Below, piece after piece: positions 7,492-14,257 of a stretch of DNA of 14,832 bases. The notes under the pieces were generated by a model, which ran no database searches, had not been told where the DNA came from, and saw nothing but the letters and a program-made list of their open reading frames with translations. The translations under genes and the position numbers were made by a program. The DNA comes from a bacterium (lineage in GTDB: Bacteria; Latescibacterota; UBA2968; UBA8231). The stretch is taken from NCBI GenBank assembly GCA_027593305.1, contig JAQCJA010000059.1, positions 1 through 14,832 of the forward strand. Reading direction: 5' to 3'. Numbering within the stretch: the first letter of the stretch is position 1; every line of letters begins with the position of its first letter.

Positions 7492-8931
7492 GTGAACAGA
7501 TTCATCATCATCGCCTGCGCCGGATTGCTGGGCTCGACCGCAGCCCGCGTGCCGGCCGAGGCGCCGCACCTGCAGGATCTGCAGCAGTTCTCAGACGCGT
7601 TTGCCAGGCTGGCGGCAAGCGTCAAGCCTGCTGTGGTGGCGATCAAGACGGAGAAAGAAATCGGCGGCCAGGGCCAGCAGGGGGGGCCGGCTAACGAGTT
7701 TTTTCGGGGTCACCCCCTGTTCCGCATGCCCGAAGAGCAGGAGGGTGGCATTCAGGAGGGGCTTGGCTCCGGCGTCATCGTCAGCCCTGATGGCTACATC
7801 CTGACGAACAACCACGTCATCACCAGCGGCCGTCGTGGGGACGATGCCGTCGCCGATCGCATCGTCGTGGAAATGGCCGACCTGCGTTCTTTCGAAGCCG
7901 TAGTCGTTGGTCGCGATCCCAATACCGATCTGGCTGTGCTGAAAATCACCGATGACAACGATCTGCCCTTCCTGGTGTTTGGCGATACGGACGAACTGGA
8001 TGTCGGCGAATGGGTCGTGGCCATCGGCAATCCCTTCGGTCAATTGCACACGGTGACAACGGGTATCATCAGCGCTCTTGGCCGCGCCAACGAAGGCCTG
8101 ACGGACTACGAGGACTACATCCAGACCGACGCCGCCATCAATCCCGGCAATTCCGGCGGGGCCCTGGTCAATACGGCGGGGGAACTGATCGGCATCAATA
8201 CTGCTATCGTCTCCCGTTCCGGAGGGTATCAGGGGATCGGTTTCGCCATCCCCGTCGATCTGGCTGACAAAATCATGCAGCAGCTGATCGATCACGGTGA
8301 GGTCCGCCGCGGTCTGCTGGGCATCAACATCGACAATGTCAGTGCCCAGATGGCCGAAGCTCTGGGTCTCGACTCGCGCAAGGGTGTCCTGGTGACGTCG
8401 GTGATGGAGGACCTGCCCGCCGCTGCCGCCGGGTTGAAGGCATATGACGTGATCCGTGAAGTGGATGGTCACCCCACCGACAACCGTGCAGCCCTGCGCA
8501 ATCAGATCGCTCACACCCCACCCGGCACCAAGGTGCACCTGAAGATCCTGCGTGAAGGCAAGGAGCGCAGCTACACGGTAGAACTTGCCTCTCTCGAGGA
8601 GGCCAACGCAACGGCCGGGCACAGTGAACCGAGGGAGACGCAGGAACTGGGCATGACCGTCCAGGACCTGACGCCAGAACTGGCTCAGCGAATGGGTCTG
8701 GAGGAAGAGTCCGGCGTGCTGGTTTCCCGCGTGCAACGGGCCTCCGAGGCGGCTCGCGCGGGCTTGCGCCCCCGCGACCTGATCGTCGAGATCGACCGCA
8801 AACAGGTGCGCTCCGTGCGCGACTACGAGGCAGCTCTGGAAAAGGCCAAAGGCACGGCGTTGGTGATGATTCGCCGCGCCACGCCCAACGGAATCCGTAC
8901 CGACATCGTCGCCCTGAGGCTGCCAGACTGA
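7492..8931 (+). CDS. Periplasmic serine protease/chaperone of the DegP/DegQ (HtrA) type
   Basis: HtrA proteases degrade or hold misfolded envelope proteins. The 479-residue protein starts at GTG after AAAGAGGAA (GAGG at 7481-7484). Residues 1-18 form a short signal peptide (NRFIIIACAGLLGST). The Cys inside it is too close to the N-terminus to be a convincing lipobox. The chymotrypsin-fold triad is complete: His108 in TNNHVI, Asp146 in NTDLAVLKI and Ser221 in NPGNSGGALV. Two PDZ domains follow: PDZ1 at about 272-350 (RRGLLGINIDNV, with GVLVTSVMEDLPAAAAGLKA) and PDZ2 at about 385-475 (ELGMTVQDL, GVLVSRVQRASEAARAGLRP). Two PDZ domains fit DegP, DegQ or MucD rather than DegS. The Gln/Gly-rich linker at 58-88 corresponds to the LA-loop region and is short, closer to DegQ/MucD than E. 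coli DegP. It is probably co-transcribed with clpB, giving linked cytoplasmic and envelope quality control. Confidence 0.93.
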   Translation: MNRFIIIACAGLLGSTAARVPAEAPHLQDLQQFSDAFARLAASVKPAVVAIKTEKEIGGQGQQGGPANEFFRGHPLFRMPEEQEGGIQEGLGSGVIVSPDGYILTNNHVITSGRRGDDAVADRIVVEMADLRSFEAVVVGRDPNTDLAVLKITDDNDLPFLVFGDTDELDVGEWVVAIGNPFGQLHTVTTGIISALGRANEGLTDYEDYIQTDAAINPGNSGGALVNTAGELIGINTAIVSRSGGYQGIGFAIPVDLADKIMQQLIDHGEVRRGLLGINIDNVSAQMAEALGLDSRKGVLVTSVMEDLPAAAAGLKAYDVIREVDGHPTDNRAALRNQIAHTPPGTKVHLKILREGKERSYTVELASLEEANATAGHSEPRETQELGMTVQDLTPELAQRMGLEEESGVLVSRVQRASEAARAGLRPRDLIVEIDRKQVRSVRDYEAALEKAKGTALVMIRRATPNGIRTDIVALRLPD

Positions 8932-8980
8932 TCAACCGACTGGCCCTTGACGGAAGCTGACAGCAACGCCAGAAAAACCG

Positions 8981-9009
8981 GCCCGACCCCCCTCGGGGGG
9001 CCGGGCTTT
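8981..9009 (+). terminator. Intrinsic terminator after the Deg protease gene
   Basis: GCCCG (8981-8985) pairs with CGGGC (9002-9006), and inside this, past an A/C mismatch, CCCCC pairs with GGGGG around a CTCG loop. The tail is TTTCATTTGTC. It lies 50 bases after the protease stop codon and ends the clpB-protease unit. Confidence 0.85.
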
Positions 9010-9068
9010 CATTTGTCGCCATCGGTGTCTCCCTTGACGGCAGGGCCGACAATCGCGATCTACCGTCT

Positions 9069-11207
9069 GTGAACTACCGATCGATATGGCACAGCGACGC
9101 CGGACGTTACGTCCTGCTGCGCAGCTCCCTGATCCTGACCGGCCCCTGCCGCGATGGTCGGCTGACCTGTGCCGCAAGTGGGCCCTGCCAACTCTACATC
9201 GATGGCATGCGCGTCGCCGGAGCACCTGGTGGCGCCGCTACCGAGTCCCCTCTGTGGTACGTGAGTGACCTGGCGGGCAACTGGGATGTGGGGACGCACG
9301 AACTGGTCGTCGTCATCGACGGCGGTCCCGGCCAAAGCCGACCGTGGTTTGCTGTTCACGGGGAACTGGCCGCTTCTGCAAGTGGCACAACGGCCCACAC
9401 CATTGAGTCGGGGCTGCACTGGCATGCTCTCGAATTGCCGTCGTCGCCAGCGACATCGCAGGCGGATGAGCGCTTCAGTGCGCTGGATGATCCGCGGCGG
9501 GCGGGCATCCCCTGGGAGGGTGTGATCACGGTGGATGTGGCTCCCGTGGGGACCGCACCCATCGTCGCTGAGCGCCAGATTGAGGCCCGCGAGTTTGTTG
9601 CTTTCGAGGAGACCCACGCCGACGGCGAACTGACATTCTCGCCCACAGCCATGCAGCCGCGCAGCAGCAAGTTCGTACATCGCGACGGACTGCTCAGCGG
9701 CCCGACACCGGCAGCCTCCGTGCAGACGCGGCCCGAACGTGGGTTCAGTTTCGTCCTCGACTTCGGTCGCATTGTCACCGGTGTACCCAATCTGCGCCTG
9801 CGTGACGGCCAGGGCGGCATTGTTGAGATCGGTCTGGCAACAAGCTGGGGTCGTATCGAGCGGCGACTGCGGTACGTGTGTGGTCCGGGTCGACAGGACT
9901 GGTTTGCCCTGCATCCGGTACGGGCGCGCTACGCCGTGGTCCACCTGAGCGGCTTTGGTGAAGAATGTCAGTTCGAACGCCTGGCGATCTGCGAACGTTT
10001 CGTTTCGGTTGCCGCATCGGCGCGACTCGAGGTGGGAGATGCCTTTGATGCAGCCTGGGCCTGCGGTGCAGAATCGCTGCGGGACAATCGGCTCGGCGTG
10101 TATCACGTCACGCCGCCGCCGCAAGCCTGCGACTGGCTCGGCGTAACTGTGCTGCTGTGGAATGATGCGACCCGAACGGGGCACACCGATACAGCGCGGG
10201 CGACGTTGCGCGGCCGTGCTCCGGCGCCCTCTTCGGCACCTGCCTCAGCCTTTGCTGTCTGTCTCGAAGCCTACCATCTGTGGTGCGGCGATGAGGACAC
10301 CACTCGTATGCTGCTGCCGGCGGCGGTATCCTCGGCGACGGCTGTTGCGGACCCGCGAGGCAGCACACAACATCTGGCCGAGCACGCCGCCGGCGCCGTG
10401 GCGGCAGCCAACCTCTGCCGCACTCTGGGACACGCGGATGCACTGGCCCTCTGCCAGGAACGTCACGGCGAGCTTGCGAGCCTCATCGAGACACGCTGGC
10501 GCGACAATCTCGGTCTCTATGCCGATTCGGTCGACGCTGGAATCTTCAGCCAACTGACCCAGGCTCTCGTCCTTGCAACCGGTGTGGTACCGCTGCCGCG
10601 GGCCAGCCGCATGGCCCTGGCCATGCGTGCCGCGGGCGTGGTTCCTGTGAGTGACCTGCGCCAGTCCTTCCTTCTGGCCGATGGCCTGTGGCGCGTCGGC
10701 CAGAGTATTCGGGCCCTGGACGTCGTGAGGAACCAGTGGTCGAGAATCGCTGATCGTGCAGGACGGACGTGGCGCGAAAAACGCGCCGCAGAGACAGATC
10801 GCCTGGCACCGGGGCCCGATTACCTGCTGGTGCGCTGGCTGCTCGGGGTGGCACCACTGGAAGCCGGCTTCCAGCGGTGCCGCGTGCACCCGGCTTTTGC
10901 TCTGGTGCCGCAGGCGCATAGTGAACTGCTGACGCCCAGGGGGCTGTTGCGGGTGTCCTGGAAAACCGAGGACCCGAACGAAGAGATGCACACGACGCTC
11001 CAATTGCAGACCGAGGGGGACGGCAGCACTGAATTGATCCTGGATCGTGGCGGCCGTCGCCATCCGGCGCTCAGCGTCAACGGCGAGGCTGTCTGGCGCA
11101 ACGAGAAGATGTACCCCAACCCGAGTGTGCATGAAGTTGCCGCTGACGAGGACGCCATAACACTGGTGTTCACCCGCGCCGGCACGTGGAATATCATTCT
11201 CGAATGA
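9069..11207 (+). CDS. GH78 alpha-L-rhamnosidase-like protein, catalytic motifs degenerate
   Basis: The 712-residue protein has the domain order of GH78 alpha-L-rhamnosidases, which release terminal rhamnose from glycans. An N-terminal beta-sandwich (about 15-105) contains QLYIDGMRVAG and ends GTHELVVVIDG. A second sandwich (about 225-320) contains FSFVLDFGRIVTGVPNLRL. A helical (alpha/alpha)6-type region covers about 325-590. The C-terminal sandwich starts at GVAPLEAGFQRCRVHPAF (593) and contains TPRGLLRVSW. The usual DCPxRxExxGWxGD acid cluster is replaced by TPPPQACDWLG (348-358). The usual WE near the end of the barrel reads TWREK (567-571), followed by no His-rich loop. Hydrolysis is therefore doubtful. 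No signal peptide is seen, so it should be cytoplasmic. It is shorter than most GH78 enzymes. The GTG start is the first possible one but has no good Shine-Dalgarno. TTGACG (9034-9039) raises a nearly leaderless mRNA as a possibility. The stop overlaps the esterase start by ATGA. Confidence 0.65.
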   Translation: MNYRSIWHSDAGRYVLLRSSLILTGPCRDGRLTCAASGPCQLYIDGMRVAGAPGGAATESPLWYVSDLAGNWDVGTHELVVVIDGGPGQSRPWFAVHGELAASASGTTAHTIESGLHWHALELPSSPATSQADERFSALDDPRRAGIPWEGVITVDVAPVGTAPIVAERQIEAREFVAFEETHADGELTFSPTAMQPRSSKFVHRDGLLSGPTPAASVQTRPERGFSFVLDFGRIVTGVPNLRLRDGQGGIVEIGLATSWGRIERRLRYVCGPGRQDWFALHPVRARYAVVHLSGFGEECQFERLAICERFVSVAASARLEVGDAFDAAWACGAESLRDNRLGVYHVTPPPQACDWLGVTVLLWNDATRTGHTDTARATLRGRAPAPSSAPASAFAVCLEAYHLWCGDEDTTRMLLPAAVSSATAVADPRGSTQHLAEHAAGAVAAANLCRTLGHADALALCQERHGELASLIETRWRDNLGLYADSVDAGIFSQLTQALVLATGVVPLPRASRMALAMRAAGVVPVSDLRQSFLLADGLWRVGQSIRALDVVRNQWSRIADRAGRTWREKRAAETDRLAPGPDYLLVRWLLGVAPLEAGFQRCRVHPAFALVPQAHSELLTPRGLLRVSWKTEDPNEEMHTTLQLQTEGDGSTELILDRGGRRHPALSVNGEAVWRNEKMYPNPSVHEVAADEDAITLVFTRAGTWNIILE

Positions 11208-11884
11208 CTGCTGCGCCGCTGCATACGGTGGTGCGCGAACCACGCCAGAGGGTCGAGGCAAGAGCCCCGATGCTGATCCTGCTGCACGGGTATGGCAGTG
11301 ACGAGGCCGATCTCCTTGGTTTGGCGGACCATCTGGATCCGCGGCTGCAGGTAATCAGCGTACGGGCCCCACTGCGCCTCGACATGGGGGGCTACGCCTG
11401 GTTTCCCATTGAGTTCACCGATACCGGCCTTGCCGTCGACTACGAAGCTGGCGACGCTGCAGTGCAGCAACTGGGCCAATTGCTGACGACGCTGCAGCAA
11501 GACACAGGCAATGATGCCGCTGATACCTTTGTCCTGGGCTTCAGTCAGGGAGGGGCCATGGCCCTCGGTCTGCTGCTGGCACGGCCACAGGACCTGGGCG
11601 GTGTCGCCTTCCTCAGTGGTCTGTGGTCCAGGCAAGCCATGCCGGCAACGGTGCCAGCCGCCGTGCGCGGCAAACCGGTGTTGCAGACCCATGGCAGCGG
11701 CGATCCGCTGATTCCGCTCGCTGCGGCGCGCGCTTGCAGAGAGCTGTTGCAGGAACTCGGCGTTGCCCTGACCTACCGCGAGTATGACATGGGCCACCAG
11801 ATCGATGCTGACTGCCTGCGCGATATCAGGGTCTGGCTGACGGCACGCCTCGACGGCGATGCGTCGGATCTACCCTCCGCATAG
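11204..11884 (+). CDS. Phospholipase/carboxylesterase, alpha/beta-hydrolase (PF02230 type)
   Basis: This is a 226-residue serine hydrolase of the Abhydrolase_2 type, whose members cleave short carboxyl esters, lysophospholipids or acyl groups. All landmarks are present: the oxyanion loop LLHGYGSDEADLL, nucleophile Ser114 in LGFSQGGAMA, Asp167 in HGSGDPLIP and His198 in YDMGHQI. The motif YAWFPIEF lies where family members usually have a WFD segment. The length matches the family (about 200-230 residues). There is no signal peptide, so it is cytoplasmic. I chose ATG 11204, which overlaps the TGA of the rhamnosidase-like gene as ATGA and points to translational coupling; GTG 11186 is possible but less likely. 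If the two products act together, deacylation of an esterified sugar or glycoside is a natural guess, but the natural substrate cannot be read from the sequence. Confidence 0.88.
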   Translation: MTAAPLHTVVREPRQRVEARAPMLILLHGYGSDEADLLGLADHLDPRLQVISVRAPLRLDMGGYAWFPIEFTDTGLAVDYEAGDAAVQQLGQLLTTLQQDTGNDAADTFVLGFSQGGAMALGLLLARPQDLGGVAFLSGLWSRQAMPATVPAAVRGKPVLQTHGSGDPLIPLAAARACRELLQELGVALTYREYDMGHQIDADCLRDIRVWLTARLDGDASDLPSA

Positions 11885-11918
11885 AGCCGCGTGGTGGGAG
11901 TACGGCGGCTTAAGATGG

Positions 11919-11941
11919 GCGCCGACGGGATGCATCGGTGC
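11919..11941. other. Weak hairpin between the convergent esterase and propeller genes
   Basis: The 94-bp convergent gap holds GCGCCGA (11919-11925) and TCGGTGC (11935-11941), which pair over seven positions (one G-U) around a nine-base loop. No T-run follows on either strand, so it is a poor terminator. It is the only structure I see between the two stop codons. Confidence 0.25.
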
Positions 11942-11978
11942 ACATATTCCGCCGGACTTGTGCCACACGGCTCCAGCC

Positions 11979-13100
11979 TCAGTCCAGAATGCTGCGCAGT
12001 CGCCGTGGTGACAGGCGGTGTCCCATCAGCGGCTGCGCCTTGCGTCGATTCGATTGCTGCCAGATGGCAAACATTCCATCGTCGTCGGTTATGGCAGACA
12101 CGTAGCGGTTGCACCCCGTGCCAGCCGGTGAAACGAAACACGGCGCCATGACGCTGAGGCGCCGCACGCCGCGAGGGAAATCCTGATCCAGGCCCCAGGC
12201 GACCCCACCCAGTTCCTCGCAGGAATGCCCGCGCGGGCGCCGCACGCCCTGGTGGTGCGTTTCATGCGGCCGCAGGCATTCGGCACCATCATAGGAATAC
12301 AGGCTCAGCGGCGGCAGATCGGCGAAAACCCCGATCCCGGGCACCGGCATCCGGCAGGTGATGCGACTGGCGGCGACATCCCAGACCGGTCCTCGGGGGA
12401 AGAAGTCATCCCCATATGCAATGATATCCCCTGTGGCGTCGATGCGGGCCCAGCCGCTGGCACTCGACGACCAGTTGTAGGGATGTGTGCAATACAGCAA
12501 CAACCGTTCCTCAGGATGCAGCCCCGGAGACAGATTGGGATCCTTCACGTGCAGGTAGGCGGGATCATCCCCGGTGAGGATGCGACGGACATTGCGGCCT
12601 GCGTCGAGGCTGGCGACGGATTCGGCGTCGAAGCGATCGATCGCCCAGACACCTGTGCCGGGCTTCTGAAATGCACGCAACGCTTTCGGGTAAGCCCGCT
12701 GTCGCTCTGTCGACAGAAACACCTGAGCTCCGCACGGCGTTATATGCAGGGCTGCACCCTCGATGCTGAGCACGGGCGAGGCACCACCGATCTCGGCCTT
12801 GGACCAGGAAACGGCGCGGGTGAAACTGCGTCCGTTGTCGGTGGAACGCCACAGCACCAGTTCGCGCCCTCGGGGTCCGGCAGCCAGACCTGTGCGGCTG
12901 TCGCCGGCGTCGCGATATCGTCCCAGGAGCAGCAAACTGCCATCGGTGTCACGGACGACGTTGCCGCCACCAAACCAGAAGCCCTCCGCCTGCCGCGTCG
13001 GTTGCACCAGAACCTGGCCGCGCCCCAGATCAACCAGACTCCGTGCCAGGCGCAACAGTCGGGCCTCCTGGGAGGGATGCAGGACAGAATCGTTGTTCAT
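11979..13100 (-). CDS. Asp-box beta-propeller protein, sialidase-like
   Basis: The protein has 373 residues from the ATG at 13100. That ATG overlaps the TGA of hemH (13097-13099) as ATGA, which is why I prefer it to the in-frame TTG at 13118. An Asp-box, STDNGRSF (86-93), follows a propeller-like blade (NVVRDTDGSLLLLGRYRD, then ELVLWR). Further blade-like segments are ERLLLYCTHPYNWSSS, FFPRGPVWDVA and the conserved-looking SCEELGGVAWG, followed by RLSVMAPCFVSPAGTGC. The pattern resembles proteins annotated as exo-alpha-sialidase or five-bladed glycosidase-like in environmental genomes. The full sialidase set (Arg triad, Tyr/Glu pair) cannot be assigned by eye, so the reaction is open. No signal peptide is seen, so it is probably cytoplasmic. 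The coupling to hemH is unexpected. It could instead be a glycan-binding or phosphorylase-type propeller (GH130/GH43-like). Confidence 0.6.
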   Translation of the reverse strand: MNNDSVLHPSQEARLLRLARSLVDLGRGQVLVQPTRQAEGFWFGGGNVVRDTDGSLLLLGRYRDAGDSRTGLAAGPRGRELVLWRSTDNGRSFTRAVSWSKAEIGGASPVLSIEGAALHITPCGAQVFLSTERQRAYPKALRAFQKPGTGVWAIDRFDAESVASLDAGRNVRRILTGDDPAYLHVKDPNLSPGLHPEERLLLYCTHPYNWSSSASGWARIDATGDIIAYGDDFFPRGPVWDVAASRITCRMPVPGIGVFADLPPLSLYSYDGAECLRPHETHHQGVRRPRGHSCEELGGVAWGLDQDFPRGVRRLSVMAPCFVSPAGTGCNRYVSAITDDDGMFAIWQQSNRRKAQPLMGHRLSPRRLRSILD

Positions 13101-14134
13101 GCGCCATCCGTCTGCCAACCGGCGGCTTCGCTACGGATGATGCTCGCCATGGCGTCAAGCCAGCGGGGATGGGCGTTGAGACAAGGCGCCAGGTGCAGCT
13201 GTTCACCACCGGCATGGCGAAAGATCTCACCCCCTTCGGTGCCGATCTCGTCCAACGTCTCCAGACAGTCGGCGGTGAATCCCGGACAGGTCGCCACGAG
13301 ACTGCGGACGCCCTGGCCAGGCAGCTCGGCCAGCACATCTTCGGTGTACGGCTGCAACCACTCTTCCTTGCCGAAGCGTGACTGGAAGCCCTGAACCCAC
13401 TGCTCCGGTTGCAGGGCCAGAGCGTCGGCCAGCAGCTGCCCGGTACGAAGGCACTGATCGCGGTACGGGTCCCCTTCCTCCACATAACGCAAGGGGATCC
13501 CGTGAAATGTGATGAGATAGCGGTCCGGGGCGCGCTTCAGTGTCTGTACCTGCTCTTCGACAATCACTTTCAGACTCTCGATGTACTCAGGATGGTCGTA
13601 GTAGGGTGGCACGAAACGCAGAGTCGGCATCTGTCGACGGCGATCGAAGAACAGGGGGCAGCGTCGACCAAACGCGGCTCGTGTGACCCCGTCGTAGATC
13701 GAGCCCGTCGTTGAGCAGGAAAACTGCGGGAACATGGGCAGCACAACGATGCGCTCGATGCCCTCGGCGGCGAACTGTGCCATGGCCGCATCAATCCCCG
13801 GCTTGCCGTAGCGCATGCCGACGATGACCCGGAAGCCATCCCCGAGACGAGCCTGAACGCCTGACTCCTGTGCCCGCGAGTACAGCAGCAGGGGCGACCC
13901 CTCGTCTGTCCAGATGCGCTGATAGAGACGGGCCGAGCGCGCCGGGCGGCGTGTCAGAATGAACAGATACAGAATGGGCAGCCACTTCAGCGGATGCAGG
14001 TCGATGACCCGGCGATCGGAAAGAAACTCGCGCAGATAGGGCCGCAGGGCCTTCGCCGTCGGTGCCTGGGGAGTACCGAGTTGTGCGATCAGAACGCCCA
14101 CGGGGGGTGTGCTGCCGGTGCGGGATGTGGTCAT
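13097..14134 (-). CDS. hemH: Ferrochelatase (protoporphyrin/coproporphyrin ferrochelatase)
   Basis: Ferrochelatase inserts Fe(II) into a porphyrin, the iron-insertion step of heme synthesis. The 345-residue protein has the family landmarks in order: GVLIAQLGTPQAPT at the N-terminus, LREFLSDRRVIDLHP, GSPLLLYSRAQ, VVLPMFPQFSCSTTGSIYD, ITFHGIPLRYVEEGDPY with metal-binding His211, FQSRFGKEEWLQPYTED, and CPGFTADCLETLDEI with Glu292. The length is normal for bacterial HemH. No signal peptide or obvious C-terminal membrane anchor is seen, so it is a soluble or peripheral membrane enzyme. The start at 14134 is preceded by GAGGATC, a short-spaced ribosome site. It is divergent from the kinase-like gene across 123 bp, and its stop overlaps the start of the propeller gene by ATGA. 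No other heme gene is in the window. Whether it acts on protoporphyrin IX or coproporphyrin III cannot be decided here. Confidence 0.96.
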   Translation of the reverse strand: MTTSRTGSTPPVGVLIAQLGTPQAPTAKALRPYLREFLSDRRVIDLHPLKWLPILYLFILTRRPARSARLYQRIWTDEGSPLLLYSRAQESGVQARLGDGFRVIVGMRYGKPGIDAAMAQFAAEGIERIVVLPMFPQFSCSTTGSIYDGVTRAAFGRRCPLFFDRRRQMPTLRFVPPYYDHPEYIESLKVIVEEQVQTLKRAPDRYLITFHGIPLRYVEEGDPYRDQCLRTGQLLADALALQPEQWVQGFQSRFGKEEWLQPYTEDVLAELPGQGVRSLVATCPGFTADCLETLDEIGTEGGEIFRHAGGEQLHLAPCLNAHPRWLDAMASIIRSEAAGWQTDGA

Positions 14135-14150
14135 GATCCTCGTCGTCAGT

Positions 14151-14180
14151 TTGCCGGGCTCTGCACAACCTGCCTATCTT
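14151..14180 (+). promoter_or_regulatory. Candidate promoter of the kinase-like gene
   Basis: TTGCCG (14151-14156) and TATCTT (14175-14180) are spaced 18 bp; each matches its sigma-70 box at four of six positions. The -10 hexamer is bracketed exactly by the inverted repeat CTGCC (14170-14174) and GGCAG (14181-14185), which could be an operator. Confidence 0.35.
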
Positions 14181-14202
14181 GGCAGCATTCCGCTTGCGCA
14201 GA

Positions 14203-14218
14203 GGGGTGAATATACCCC
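14203..14218 (-). promoter_or_regulatory. Candidate hemH -10 region inside an inverted repeat
   Basis: On the minus strand, TATATT (complement of 14209-14214) is a good -10 box (5 of 6), about 75 bases before the hemH start. It lies in the inverted repeat GGGGT (14203-14207) / ACCCC (14214-14218). No convincing -35 was found, so an activator or another sigma factor may be involved if it is real. Confidence 0.3.
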
Positions 14219-14257
14219 GCCGTCCGCAGGCCACCAGAGAGAGAAAGGTCATCACTC

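Noticed and set aside
7492..7530. Lipoprotein signal in the Deg protease (IIAC)
   Set aside because: The Cys is at residue 9, leaving too short an N-terminal and hydrophobic region for a lipobox; a plain Sec signal is more likely.
12225..13394. 389-codon plus-strand open frame across the propeller and hemH genes
   Set aside because: It crosses two recognisable minus-strand genes, shows no family motif and has no credible ribosome site.
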